64,000 nt of DNA from an uncultured Ruminobacter sp. (GTDB lineage: Bacteria; Pseudomonadota; Gammaproteobacteria; Enterobacterales; Succinivibrionaceae), in NCBI GenBank assembly GCA_902776415.1, contig CACYPY010000005.1, forward strand, positions 1-64,000. The letters run 5' to 3'. Position numbers and translations under genes: made by a program. Positions 52,555 to 61,516 of the stretch are shown one piece after another (within the stretch, counting starts at the first letter, position 1; each line of letters begins with the position of its first letter). The notes under the pieces were generated by a model. The model was not told where the DNA came from. It worked only from the letters and a program-made list of their open reading frames with translations, and searched no databases.

Positions 52555-54357
52555 ATGAACATTCTGAAGCTTTTACAGAGCAGCGACAGCGAAGGAAACG
52601 CTCGCAAGTATTCGGCGGAAAAGCTGGCAATTCTCATAGGATGCCCCCCGGCGGCAGTGCTGACCAGTCTGGGTTTTGTGCCCTCCGTGCCACTCCATTA
52701 TCTCTGCTCCATGCTGGGACTTGTGATATTCGGTATCATTCTGATCTCGGAATCCACCCCGAAAAGGGCCTTTATGGCCACGGGTATCTTCGGCACCATC
52801 TGTCATTCCCTTGCCCTGGGCTGGATCATGAATGTCATGACCACCTTCGGGGAAATGCCGGCGCTCCTGGCCGGCGTCATCATTGTGCTTTTCGGGATGT
52901 ACCTGACACTGCTGCCGGCTCTGGGATCCTGGGCGGCCGCCAGACTGGTTCCCAATAATCTGTTCCTCAGACATCTGGTGCTGATACCGGTATTCTGGAG
53001 CATGTCCGACGTGTTTTACGCCTGGTTTCTCAGCGGGTTCCCCTGGGACTGGCTCTGCTATACCCAGACAGACAGCCTTCTCTCCGGTTTTGCGCCCCTT
53101 CTGGGCGGAGAAGGTGTCACGCTGCTGCTCCTGATTATTACCATGAGCGTCAGCCTCTCCCTGGCCAAAAGAAACCCGGTATTCCTGACTGCGGGGATTT
53201 TTATTGTGACTCTGGCTTTTGTCGTCAGGGATCTTTCGTTCGTAACCCCGCTTAACCCCGTAAAAACCACGCTGATCCAGGGAAATATCAAAACCGAAAC
53301 CAAATGGCGTCCGGAAAATGTCATCCCCATTATCGAGACCTATTACAGTCTTTCGGCAGAAGCAATCGACACGGACATCATGGTCTGGCCGGAATCCGCG
53401 GTGCCGGCCTTTGAAAACGATCTGGAAAATCCGGAACGCGGGCTTCATATAATTTCGGAACTGCACCGCTACATGAAGAATCATGGCGTGGGTTTTATCA
53501 CCGGAATCCAGTATTACGAAAATTCCCCGCTGGGCTTCGAAGACCCCGAAGCCACTCACGGTCTCAGATTCTATAACTCCATGATCGCCATGGGGGTTAC
53601 GGATGCTCAGGGCAGGGCCGATTATGAGCTTCTTAACCACAACCGCTATCAGAAAAAGCATCTGGTGCCGGTGGGAGAATTCATCCCCTATCAGATAAGA
53701 CAGCTGACCAGAAGCCTGGGGCCCATCTTCAACATGCCCATGAACTCCTTCAATCCCGGAAGCCCGGAACAGCAAAATATTGAAGTGCGGGGACTTAATG
53801 CCGCCAGCGCCATCTGTTACGAAATAATTTTCGGAAACGAACTCCGGGAGCAGATAAAGCCCCATACCAATTTCATTGTGACACTGTCCAATGACGGATG
53901 GTTCACCGGCACCCAGGGACCAATACAGCACCTTAACATTGCGAGAATGCGGGCCATGGAATTTCAGAAACCCGTACTTCGGGCCACCAATAACGGCATC
54001 AGTGCCATTATTGACAGGAACGGCAACATTCTGGGCTCATTGGGAGAAAACGTTGCCGGACATCTTTCCGGAATCATGACTCCCAATCAGGGCCTTACCC
54101 CGTTTGCCAGGTATGGCAGACTGCCGCTGTACCTGATTTATGTTCTCTCCCTGGTATTCTGTCTTGCCAGGGTTATAAACCTTCTGAGACTGGCAAGCAC
54201 CGAAAAAATGCGCCTGAGAGCTGCAAAGGATAATCCTGAGAGCGACACCAGTCTATCCCGGGAAAGCCGGGATGCCGTTCCCGACTCCGGCAACAGCGGG
54301 AAACCCCTGCGGCAGCTCGAAATGATGCTGAAAAGATTCACAAATTCCGATAAATAG
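52555..54357 (+). CDS. lnt: Apolipoprotein N-acyltransferase Lnt
   Basis: Adds the third acyl chain to lipoproteins at the inner membrane. About eight hydrophobic helices at the N-terminus precede a nitrilase domain whose triad is visible: Glu in MVWPESAVPAFE (about 280), Lys in KKHLVPVGEF (about 367) and Cys in AICYEIIFG (about 421). A last helix and a hydrophilic tail of some 60 residues follow, making it 600 residues against 512 in E. coli. ATG 52555 is preferred; the frame is open upstream to 52486, and neither has a strong ribosome-binding site. Confidence 0.94.
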   Translation: MNILKLLQSSDSEGNARKYSAEKLAILIGCPPAAVLTSLGFVPSVPLHYLCSMLGLVIFGIILISESTPKRAFMATGIFGTICHSLALGWIMNVMTTFGEMPALLAGVIIVLFGMYLTLLPALGSWAAARLVPNNLFLRHLVLIPVFWSMSDVFYAWFLSGFPWDWLCYTQTDSLLSGFAPLLGGEGVTLLLLIITMSVSLSLAKRNPVFLTAGIFIVTLAFVVRDLSFVTPLNPVKTTLIQGNIKTETKWRPENVIPIIETYYSLSAEAIDTDIMVWPESAVPAFENDLENPERGLHIISELHRYMKNHGVGFITGIQYYENSPLGFEDPEATHGLRFYNSMIAMGVTDAQGRADYELLNHNRYQKKHLVPVGEFIPYQIRQLTRSLGPIFNMPMNSFNPGSPEQQNIEVRGLNAASAICYEIIFGNELREQIKPHTNFIVTLSNDGWFTGTQGPIQHLNIARMRAMEFQKPVLRATNNGISAIIDRNGNILGSLGENVAGHLSGIMTPNQGLTPFARYGRLPLYLIYVLSLVFCLARVINLLRLASTEKMRLRAAKDNPESDTSLSRESRDAVPDSGNSGKPLRQLEMMLKRFTNSDK

Positions 54358-54876
54358 AGCCCGGGGAGGGTTTCGGACTCCGGATATCTCCCCATATCTC
54401 AAGCCTTCATGCCTGCCTTATCAGAGTGATCCCGACATTCTCAGGGCAATCCCGGCATTCTCCCCGGCCCCTTAATCCTTCTCAGACTCAGATCTTTCTG
54501 AGATTCCCGTTTCCCGTCTTGAAAGACTCCGGGATATTTCCGGGAATACGGGAGGCCCGGCTCTGCCGGTGTTGTTTTCCATGTGAGATATTGCACAAAA
54601 ACTCGCCAGTTTATGTAATTTTATTCCCGTGATTCTTTCGTTGTTTTTGAGAATATTTTTCAAATTTCACGTCCTGAAATTTCACAAACATTGAAAACTA
54701 AGCTTTTACGGGCATTGCAGCTCTGAAAACTGAAAACCATTTCATATTCATGAAAGTATTTTCATGTAAAAATTCTGTAACATTTTTACATTTTGCTATT
54801 GCCTTTTGTGCGGTATATCACTATCATAAAAATGTGCTCAGGGAGATGAGCGGAGAAAATTTCGGAGGAAAACGAA
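54358..54876. other. Regulatory region upstream of the micropeptide array
   Basis: A 519-bp gap without a gene. The first half is unremarkable GC-rich DNA. The second half is AT-rich and dense in symmetric elements: AAATTTCAC twice (54662-54670 and 54677-54685), TTTCAT-ATTC-ATGAAA at 54740-54755, and TGTAAAAAT with its complement ATTTTTACA at 54765-54773 and 54782-54790, just upstream of the promoter. Confidence 0.65.
54799..54827 (+). promoter_or_regulatory. Promoter of the micropeptide array
   Basis: TTGCCT at 54799-54804, 17-bp spacer and TATCAT at 54822-54827; start point near 54834, about 43 bases before the first peptide. The TGTAAAAAT inverted repeat ends nine bases upstream of the -35. 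Confidence 0.7.
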
Positions 54877-54960
54877 ATGAAAAGATTATTTAACAGATAT
54901 GTTACAGACAATCGTCTGGCTCCGGTAACCCGTGCTTACTTCTTCAGCTATGTGAAGTGA
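54877..54960 (+). CDS. Micropeptide 1 of tandem family (27 residues)
   Basis: ATG 54877 follows GGAGG (54864-54868). The peptide starts MKRLFNRYVTDNRLA and ends with the family core PVTRAYFFSYVK. It is basic and aromatic, without a signal peptide or a membrane helix. The other three copies (55030, 55167, 55302) share order, length and core, and differ largely by synonymous or conservative changes, which argues for selection on the peptide. Function and family unknown; candidates are a secreted or modified peptide, a small toxin or a leader peptide. Confidence 0.8.
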   Translation: MKRLFNRYVTDNRLAPVTRAYFFSYVK

Positions 54961-55029
54961 TTTCGGGAAGATTAGTAAATTTAAGATCAGTGTAAAGTTC
55001 AAGACCAGGAAACAAACAGAGGCAGTACC

Positions 55030-55116
55030 ATGAAGAGATTATTTACAAGACGTATCGCTGACAGCATCCAGCAGCCCCCGGTAACCCGCGCCTACTTCTT
55101 CACCTATGTGAAGTAA
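55030..55116 (+). CDS. Micropeptide 2 of tandem family (28 residues)
   Basis: ATG 55030 follows AGAGGCAG. The most diverged copy: MKRLFTRRIADSIQQP then PVTRAYFFTYVK, with one extra residue in the variable middle and Ser changed to Thr in the core. The spacer before it (69 bp) is the longest in the array. Confidence 0.8.
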   Translation: MKRLFTRRIADSIQQPPVTRAYFFTYVK

Positions 55117-55166
55117 TCCGGAAGATATCCGGTCAATGCCTTAAGAGAAAATACGAGGTAAGCAAA

Positions 55167-55250
55167 ATGAAGAGATTGTTTAACAAACACGTTGCAGGCA
55201 GCCATCTGGCCCCGGTAACCCGTGCCTACTATTTCAGCTATGTAAAGTAA
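55167..55250 (+). CDS. Micropeptide 3 of tandem family (27 residues)
   Basis: ATG 55167 follows CGAGGTAAGC. Reads MKRLFNKHVAGSHLA then PVTRAYYFSYVK. The 5' context GAGGTAAGCAAAATG is nearly that of copy 4, so these two arose most recently or are under the same translational constraint. Confidence 0.8.
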   Translation: MKRLFNKHVAGSHLAPVTRAYYFSYVK

Positions 55251-55301
55251 TTCGGGAACCGTTGTTAATCTGACACCTGATAAATTAAAGAGGCAAGCAA
55301 A

Positions 55302-55397
55302 ATGAGAAGATTGTTTAACAGATACGTTGCAGAAAATCGCCTGGCTCCGGTAACCCGCGCCTACTATTTCAGCTACGTGAGCGGCGAATACTGCTAA
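55302..55397 (+). CDS. Micropeptide 4 of tandem family (31 residues)
   Basis: ATG 55302 follows AGAGGCAAGC. Starts MRRLFNRYVAENRLA and keeps PVTRAYYFSYV, but instead of the terminal Lys has a SGEYC extension: the only Cys in the family, at the C-terminus. The stop lies 68 bases before the operon terminator. Confidence 0.8.
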   Translation: MRRLFNRYVAENRLAPVTRAYYFSYVSGEYC

Positions 55398-55729
55398 AAG
55401 ATTGTGGGAAGGACATACAGGAATAATTTCAAGGACTTCCCCGTTCAGTTTATTTTCCTCTCGTGCCGGTATTGAAAAATGCCGGATTTTTTATTTCCGG
55501 CAAAAACTCCGGACTGTTCAGTCCTTCTGTTTCGAAGGAAAACAGCTTCCGGATCGTAAATACCGCTTCCGGCTCTTCCGCCTTTCGGAGTTTTCGTGCT
55601 ACAACTTACCTGTGTCATTCCCGGAGCCCTCTTCTGTATTTCTCCGGACGGCGCACCCGATCCCTGAACTGCGTAACATGGACAGAATTCCGCCTTTTCC
55701 CGCCAACCGGGACACCTGCAGGAGGCAGC
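55398..55729. other. Gap between the micropeptide array and the AGE-like gene
   Basis: Contains the array terminator at 55465-55492. An open frame continues into the next gene from 55463, but it starts inside the terminator and lacks similarity or a ribosome-binding site, so I treat it as leader. I see no clear promoter. Confidence 0.5.
55465..55492 (+). terminator. Intrinsic terminator of the micropeptide array
   Basis: CCGGTATT-GAAA-AATGCCGG at 55466-55485 (one wobble), followed by ATTTTTT. Confidence 0.8.
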
Positions 55730-57232
55730 ATGAACAGCATGAAATTTTCAGACAAACTTACCGCACTGGCATTTGCCATGCTCCTGGCAGTGCCGGGATT
55801 CTCAGCAGCCGGGACTCCCGCAGAAAAGTCTCCTGCTGCCGGAAAAAGCTATATTCCGGCATATGAAGAATGGCTGGATCATGCCGGAATTCTGGAAAAA
55901 TACTGGCTTAATCCCACAGCCTTCGGAACCCCCGCAGGAAAATTCCCCACCTGGCGCTGCAATGACGGCAGCCTGATAACTCCGGAGCATTTTGTCTGTC
56001 CTGATGAAGCTCCTCCGAAGGGTGATGCAAAGATGCCGGAAATCTTCAGACTGGATTTTGTGAGAATGATGTCCCGGCAGACCTTTGCCTACGGCGCCCT
56101 GTTCAATCTCACCGGAAATCCCGAATGTCTCAGACTTCATCAGGCCGGGGTGCGTTACCTTCTGGAATATGCCCGGGATCCCGACGGAGTATTCTACACC
56201 GTCATTGACAGTTCAGGACACGGGGGCCCTGCCAGAAAGCAAAGGAACGCCCAGGACCTCTCCTATGCCCTGGTGGGACTGGCCATGAACGCCTATCTTA
56301 CCCATGATCCCCGGGTCATTGACACCATTGTCCGAACGGAACGCTATATCTTCGATAACTATTACGATCGGGAAACGCAGCTTATGAAGTGGGTGCTGGA
56401 GAACAGCGCCAGCGACAAAGCCGATCAGAAGGAGCTGGTGGCTGTTCTGGATCAGCTCAACGCCTACATGCTGCTGGTCTGGAGACTGGTGCCGGAATCG
56501 GAAATACCGGCCTTCAGCGACGACATCACCGCCGCTCTGAAAAGCATGAACCGGCATTATCTCAGTGAAGACGGTCTCTGCTTCCGGGGGTGCCTGGAAA
56601 GACCGGAATGCTCCGGAGACAACGCCAGACATTCCGACTACGGACACACCGTAAAGGGTTTTACCATGGAGCTTCTGGCCGCCTCCCGCCTGGGAGACCG
56701 GGATATCCGGGAACAGGCCCTCCGGGGCATGCTGGCCACGGTGAACCGGGCTGCCACTCCGGACGGAAGGGAATGGTACGAGAATTCCCGGAACAGCGGT
56801 GCCAGCTGGTGGGTCTACGCCGAACTGGATCAGGCGGCCCTCACCCTGAATCTGGAAGGAGAATACGAAATTCAGGAACAGCTCCGGCTGTGGCTTAATA
56901 AATACACCGACAGAAAATACGGCGAATTGCGTTTCGGGCGGAAGCAGCATCTCTGGAGGAACGGCATGCACTCATCGGAGCATGCCCTCTGGGGATACCT
57001 CATGAGTCAGGGCATCCGTGAAAGAAAATGTCTCCGGGATCGAAAATGCTCCCGGACGGAAGCCGGCACTCCGGTCATGAACACCGTGCTTTACTTCAGC
57101 GAAACGGCAAATCCGGCAAAAGTGTTTCCCTATCAGTTTTCTGGAGATGTGGCGGATACCAAAAAGCTTCCCGGAGGAATAACCAGAGTCTCCTTCAGAA
57201 ACATCAGACTTCCGGACCCGATGACAAAATAA
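55730..57232 (+). CDS. Secreted AGE-like (alpha/alpha)6-barrel protein
   Basis: A 500-residue protein with an Sec signal peptide (DKLTALAFAMLLAVPGFSA, cleavage near residue 26). The mature part is helical with repeated short helices and aromatic clusters: FAYGALFNLTGNPECLRLHQAGVRYL near 115, DLSYALVGLAMNAYL near 180, DYGHTVKGFTMELLAASRLG near 305, SWWVYAELDQAALTL near 360, MHSSEHALWGYL near 415. This resembles the N-acylglucosamine 2-epimerase/mannose isomerase superfamily, but periplasmic location suggests an unusual substrate or a glycosidase-type activity. GGAGG precedes ATG 55730 by four bases; ATG 55739 is alternative. Confidence 0.75.
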   Translation: MNSMKFSDKLTALAFAMLLAVPGFSAAGTPAEKSPAAGKSYIPAYEEWLDHAGILEKYWLNPTAFGTPAGKFPTWRCNDGSLITPEHFVCPDEAPPKGDAKMPEIFRLDFVRMMSRQTFAYGALFNLTGNPECLRLHQAGVRYLLEYARDPDGVFYTVIDSSGHGGPARKQRNAQDLSYALVGLAMNAYLTHDPRVIDTIVRTERYIFDNYYDRETQLMKWVLENSASDKADQKELVAVLDQLNAYMLLVWRLVPESEIPAFSDDITAALKSMNRHYLSEDGLCFRGCLERPECSGDNARHSDYGHTVKGFTMELLAASRLGDRDIREQALRGMLATVNRAATPDGREWYENSRNSGASWWVYAELDQAALTLNLEGEYEIQEQLRLWLNKYTDRKYGELRFGRKQHLWRNGMHSSEHALWGYLMSQGIRERKCLRDRKCSRTEAGTPVMNTVLYFSETANPAKVFPYQFSGDVADTKKLPGGITRVSFRNIRLPDPMTK

Positions 57233-57247
57233 CTCTCCTGAAATGAA

Positions 57248-57277
57248 AAACCCCGCAGAATATGGGACGCGGGGGTT
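57248..57277. terminator. Convergent terminator between the AGE-like and L,D-transpeptidase genes
   Basis: AACCCCGC at 57249-57256 and GCGGGGGTT at 57269-57277, with an A-run on the left that becomes a T-run on the minus strand. It therefore best serves the minus-strand L,D-transpeptidase gene, and may also stop + strand transcripts. Confidence 0.6.
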
Positions 57278-57288
57278 ATAAACAAGCT

Positions 57289-57331
57289 TATGCATAAGTT
57301 AATAACAGCTTATGCACAGCATGTTATTAAC
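57289..57331. repeat. Nested inverted repeats downstream of the L,D-transpeptidase gene
   Basis: TTATGCATAA palindrome at 57289-57298, then GTTAATAACA at 57298-57307 with a perfect complement at 57322-57331. AGCTTATGCA occurs twice. No T-run; role unknown. Confidence 0.6.
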
Positions 57332-57371
57332 CTGATTTATTGACAGCAAGGTCGTATCCGGCACTCTTCCG

Positions 57372-58283
57372 TCAGAAATCCACCGGGTTCAGCATCACCG
57401 GAATGCCGCTTCTCTCATTAAATTCCTGATCCAGAATGGCGGTATTTACTTCGTTATTCTGAAAGAATTCCCGGATTTTCGGTTTTAGAACAATGGGAGA
57501 ATAGTTGTCGGAATTAATCTGCTCGAAGGTTGTGGACAGTGGCTGATGGATTTCGGCATAAATGCCGCCGTCAGGTTCCCGGGTAACCTTCACCGGTTCG
57601 TTTATAAACTCCACCCTGGTACCCACCGGCACGTTTTCAAAAAGATACTTGATATCCGGATCCCGGAGACGTACACAGCCGTGACTGACCCGAAGGCCGA
57701 TTCCGAAATTGGCGTTGGTACCGTGAATGGCGAACAGGCGCCCCACATACAGCGCATAAAGCCCCATGGGATTGTCGGGGCCGGCCGGAACCACCGCAGG
57801 AAGATACTCGCCCTTGTCAGCATATTCCTTGCGGGTGGCGGCGGTGGGAGTCCAGGTGGGCCCGTCCTTCTTGCGCTCCACCTTTGTCACCCAGCCGGCG
57901 GGAGTATCCTTGCCCAGCTGACCGATGCCAATAGGAAGAACGTCCACATATCCGCCATGATAGTAATAAAGCCGCATCTCCGGAGAATTGATGATAATCC
58001 CCTCATGGACGGTATCCGGAAGAATCAGCTGCTGCGGGATAACAATGTTGGTTCCCGGACGCGGCGAATAGGGATCAACCCTGGGATTGGCCTCCAGCAT
58101 GTTGCTGAAGCCCATCTGATAATCGGCCGCAATGGCCTCAAGAGAAACGTTTCCGCCCGGGACTTTGACAATCCTGAGCTCTCCCACCAGCCGGCTGCCG
58201 TTCTCGGGAACCCTGTAGGTTACGGCATGGGCATTCAGAGCCAGAGCCATGACGCCAAGACAAATAACAGAAAAAAACTTCAT
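57372..58283 (-). CDS. Periplasmic L,D-transpeptidase (ErfK/YbiS/YcfS type)
   Basis: Cross-links peptidoglycan or attaches lipoprotein to it. The 303-residue precursor has a signal peptide ([20 protein letters not shown]), a LysM-like domain (about 30-90: [20 protein letters not shown]...IVIPQQ) and a YkuD catalytic domain with [20 protein letters not shown], where Cys near residue 205 is the nucleophile. Start 58283 has GAGGA seven bases upstream; the longer frame from 58310 would spoil the signal peptide. Which of the E. coli paralogues it matches best cannot be decided by eye. Confidence 0.93.
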   Translation of the reverse strand: MKFFSVICLGVMALALNAHAVTYRVPENGSRLVGELRIVKVPGGNVSLEAIAADYQMGFSNMLEANPRVDPYSPRPGTNIVIPQQLILPDTVHEGIIINSPEMRLYYYHGGYVDVLPIGIGQLGKDTPAGWVTKVERKKDGPTWTPTAATRKEYADKGEYLPAVVPAGPDNPMGLYALYVGRLFAIHGTNANFGIGLRVSHGCVRLRDPDIKYLFENVPVGTRVEFINEPVKVTREPDGGIYAEIHQPLSTTFEQINSDNYSPIVLKPKIREFFQNNEVNTAILDQEFNERSGIPVMLNPVDF

Positions 58284-58838
58284 CGGTCCATCCTCGTTAA
58301 AACACCCCACATTATACAGATCCTGCAGGATTTTGACTTAAAAACGGCGATTAAAAAAGACCGGAAGGGTACTTGTTCACACTGCGTCAAAACTGCCGCC
58401 ACCCTTTACAATATCTTGATTTGCGGTGGTAAGCTTCTGATTTTTTACCGAAAAAGCCACATCACCCCATCCCCGCCCACACTCCTTGAAGAAAAATACT
58501 CTGCTTCCCGGGCCCTGCCCGTGACAGGCAGAATTTTGGTATCACGAATTCAAAATTTTTCCCGATTTATGGCACATGTGCATCATTTCCAAAAATAGCG
58601 GCATCGGACAATAATGACATATATCCGGTATCCGCCGCCTGCCGATTTTGTGATTAATCTTGCAGTTCCGACCTCAAATATATATACTCACACTGAATCT
58701 TCAAGGGGCAGCGCACCCTGCGGCTTACGCAGCCCGCGATGCTCCGAAAAACCGGGGCTCAGGAAATCGGAAACCTGACAACACTTTATTTGCGGGGCTC
58801 TCCCGGGAGTTCCGGACAATATCTAAAGGCCACATCAT
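58284..58838. other. Intergenic region before leuS
   Basis: A 555-bp divergent gap. It contains the leuS promoter and a leader of about 145 nt. I see no T-box, Leu-rich leader peptide or other attenuator; the short frame at 58739 contains only scattered Leu codons. Confidence 0.55.
58660..58688 (+). promoter_or_regulatory. Promoter of leuS
   Basis: TTGCAG at 58660-58665, 17-bp spacer, TATACT at 58683-58688; start point near 58695. Confidence 0.7.
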
Positions 58839-61424
58839 ATGACAGTCATTCTCAAGCAATACAATCCTCACGAGCTGGAACCGAAGGTTCAGGAATACTG
58901 GGCGCAGCACAAGACCTTCAGCGCCTCCATGGATACCGGCAGAGAAAAATTCTACTGTCTGTCCATGTTCCCCTACCCCTCCGGGAGACTTCACATGGGG
59001 CATGTCCGCAACTACACCATCGGCGACGTGATATCCCGCTTTCAGAGACTTAACGGCAAGGAGGTCATGCAGCCCATCGGCTGGGACGCCTTCGGACTCC
59101 CTGCCGAAAACGCCGCTGTCAAGAACAAAACCGCCCCGGCCAAATGGACCTATTCCAACATCGATTACATGAAGAACCAGCTCAAGATTCTGGGCTTCTC
59201 CTTCGACTGGGATCGGGAAATCGCCACCTGCCGCCCGGAATACTACAAGTGGGAACAGAAGTTCTTCACCGAACTTTACAAAAAGGGACTGGTGTACAAG
59301 AAGACCTCCACCGTCAACTGGTGTCCCAACGATCAGACCGTTCTGGCCAACGAGCAGGTTCAGGAGGGCCGCTGCTGGCGCTGCGACTGTCCGGTGGAAA
59401 TCAAGGAGGTACCGCAGTGGTTCCTGAAGATCACCGCCTATGCCGAGGAGCTTCTGAACGATCTTGACAATCTGCCGGGGTGGCCGGAAACCGTCAAAAC
59501 CATGCAGCGGAACTGGATCGGAAAATCCGAAGGTCTTAACATCAAACTGAAGGTGGACGGCAGAGACGAGATTCTTGAGGTCTATACCACAAGACCCGAT
59601 ACCTTTATGGGCGTTACCTATGTGGCCATTGCCGCCATGCACCCCCTGGCCCGGGAAGCCGCCAGGGTAAACCCCGCCATTGCCGATTTCATTCAGGAAT
59701 GCCGCAATCTTAAAATCGCCGAGGCCGACATTGCCAGAATGGAGAAGAAGGGCATGGCCACCGGTTTCTATGCCATTCATCCTCTGAATGGCAGAAAAGT
59801 GCCCATCATGGTGGCCAATTTCGTCATCATGGACTACGGCACCGGCGCCGTGATGTCGGTACCGGCTCACGACCAGCGCGATTATGAATTCGCAAAGAAG
59901 TACGGCCTTGACATTATTCCGGTTATCCGTCCGGAGGATCAGGAAGCGCCTGACGTTTCGGAAGCCGCCTATACCGAAAAGGGCATCACCTTTAACAGCG
60001 GCGAGTTTGACGGTCTGGATTTCAGGGGAGCCTTTGACGCCATCGCCGCAAAGCTGGAAAGCATCGGCATGGGGCAGCGCACCGTTAACTACCGGCTCAG
60101 AGACTGGGGCGTGTCAAGACAGCGCTACTGGGGTGCTCCGATACCGATGATCAACCTTCCGGACGGCAGCGTGATCCCGGCTCAGGAATTCCCGGTACTG
60201 CTTCCCGAGGACGTAACCATGGACGGCATCGTAAGCCCCATCAAAGCCGATCCGGAATGGGCAAAGGTTACCGTTGATGGTCAGGAGGGACTCCGGGAAA
60301 CCGACACCTTCGACACCTTCATGGAATCCTCCTGGTACTATGCCCGCTACTGCTGCAACAATTACTCGGAAGGCATGCTTGACAGCAGGGCCACCGGCTT
60401 CTGGCTCCCGGTAGATCAGTATATCGGGGGCATCGAGCACGCCTGCATGCACCTCCTCTATGCCCGCTTCTTCCACAAGCTGCTCCGGGATGCCGGCATG
60501 GTTAACTGCGACGAACCGTTCACCAGACTGCTCTGTCAGGGCATGGTGCTGGCCGACGCCTTCTACTACAAGACCGAAAACGGTTCAAAGGTCTGGGTCA
60601 GCCCTCTTGAGGCCATCTGCGACAAGGATGCCCGGGGAAATATCACCGCCGCCCGGGATCGGGACGGCCACGAGCTCACCCATGCCGGCATGACCAAGAT
60701 GAGCAAATCCAAGAACAACGGCATTGATCCTCAGGAAATGGTGGATCGCTACGGTGCCGATACCGTCCGTCTCTTTATGATGTTCGCCTCTCCGGCCGAG
60801 TTGACCCTGGAATGGAAGGAATCCGGGGTTGAGGGAGCGCAGCGCTTTATAAAGAAGCTCTGGAACAGTGTCCAGGCCCTTTTGGAACACGAACGTCCCG
60901 AGCCGTATCGCCCGGAGGATCTGGATCCTGTCGAAAAGGAAATCAGAAGAGAACTTAACAGGACCATTGCCAAGGTTACTGACGATATCGGCAGAAGACA
61001 GACCTTCAACACCGCCATCGCCGCCATCATGGAATTCCTTAACAGGCTGCCCCGGCTGGATCTCTCCCGCAAAACCGCGGTTTCCCTGGCTTACGAGGCT
61101 TACGACAAGGTGGTGGTAATGCTGGATCCCGTTATTCCGCATACCTCCTTCGCTCTCTGGCAGGATCTGGGACATCAGGATCCGGTGGACAGCGCCTCCT
61201 GGCCCGAGGCCGATTCCGCAGCCCTGGTTCAGGACAGCCGGCTCATTGTGGTACAGGTAAACGGCAAGGTCAGAAACCGGATCACGGTGGCCGCCGATAC
61301 TCCCGAAGAGGATATCAAAAACCAGGCTCTCTCTGACGAAACAGTTAAGAAGTTCACTGACGGAAAGTCTGTTAAAAAGGTAATATATGTAAAGGACAAG
61401 CTGGTTAACATCGTAGCGGTCTAA
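58839..61424 (+). CDS. leuS: Leucyl-tRNA synthetase
   Basis: Class I synthetase, 861 residues (E. coli 860). The HIGH motif is HMGH in [14 protein letters not shown] near residue 48, the zinc-type Cys cluster is CWRCDCPVE near 180, the CP1 editing domain includes [12 protein letters not shown] near 247, and KMSKS is intact in [10 protein letters not shown] near 620. The C-terminal anticodon-binding and Leu-specific domains end with [12 protein letters not shown]. It heads the conserved leuS-lptE-holA-nadD order. Confidence 0.98.
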   Translation: MTVILKQYNPHELEPKVQEYWAQHKTFSASMDTGREKFYCLSMFPYPSGRLHMGHVRNYTIGDVISRFQRLNGKEVMQPIGWDAFGLPAENAAVKNKTAPAKWTYSNIDYMKNQLKILGFSFDWDREIATCRPEYYKWEQKFFTELYKKGLVYKKTSTVNWCPNDQTVLANEQVQEGRCWRCDCPVEIKEVPQWFLKITAYAEELLNDLDNLPGWPETVKTMQRNWIGKSEGLNIKLKVDGRDEILEVYTTRPDTFMGVTYVAIAAMHPLAREAARVNPAIADFIQECRNLKIAEADIARMEKKGMATGFYAIHPLNGRKVPIMVANFVIMDYGTGAVMSVPAHDQRDYEFAKKYGLDIIPVIRPEDQEAPDVSEAAYTEKGITFNSGEFDGLDFRGAFDAIAAKLESIGMGQRTVNYRLRDWGVSRQRYWGAPIPMINLPDGSVIPAQEFPVLLPEDVTMDGIVSPIKADPEWAKVTVDGQEGLRETDTFDTFMESSWYYARYCCNNYSEGMLDSRATGFWLPVDQYIGGIEHACMHLLYARFFHKLLRDAGMVNCDEPFTRLLCQGMVLADAFYYKTENGSKVWVSPLEAICDKDARGNITAARDRDGHELTHAGMTKMSKSKNNGIDPQEMVDRYGADTVRLFMMFASPAELTLEWKESGVEGAQRFIKKLWNSVQALLEHERPEPYRPEDLDPVEKEIRRELNRTIAKVTDDIGRRQTFNTAIAAIMEFLNRLPRLDLSRKTAVSLAYEAYDKVVVMLDPVIPHTSFALWQDLGHQDPVDSASWPEADSAALVQDSRLIVVQVNGKVRNRITVAADTPEEDIKNQALSDETVKKFTDGKSVKKVIYVKDKLVNIVAV

Positions 61425-61461
61425 ACCGGTCCCTCGCCATAAATCCTTGATACAAAAGCAC

Positions 61462-61488
61462 AGCCGGGGATATTTCTCCGGCTTTTTC
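61462..61488 (+). terminator. Terminator-like hairpin after leuS
   Basis: AGCCGG at 61462-61467 pairs with CCGGCT at 61478-61483, followed by TTTTT. It may attenuate read-through into lptE rather than end transcription fully. Confidence 0.6.
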
Positions 61489-61516
61489 CGGTTTGTTCCG
61501 GTAAACGGGTACCCAT

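Noticed and set aside
55463-55729. N-terminal extension of the AGE-like gene to 55463
   Set aside because: This would start inside the array terminator and put about 90 residues before a clear signal peptide; ATG 55730 has GGAGG.
57310-57318. DnaA box TTATGCACA suggesting an origin
   Set aside because: A single match to a loose 9-mer, no cluster, no dnaA/dnaN or AT-rich unwinding element nearby.
58739-59053. Leader peptide controlling leuS
   Set aside because: Leu codons are scattered, there is no downstream hairpin pair, and the frame runs through the leuS start as an ordinary shadow.
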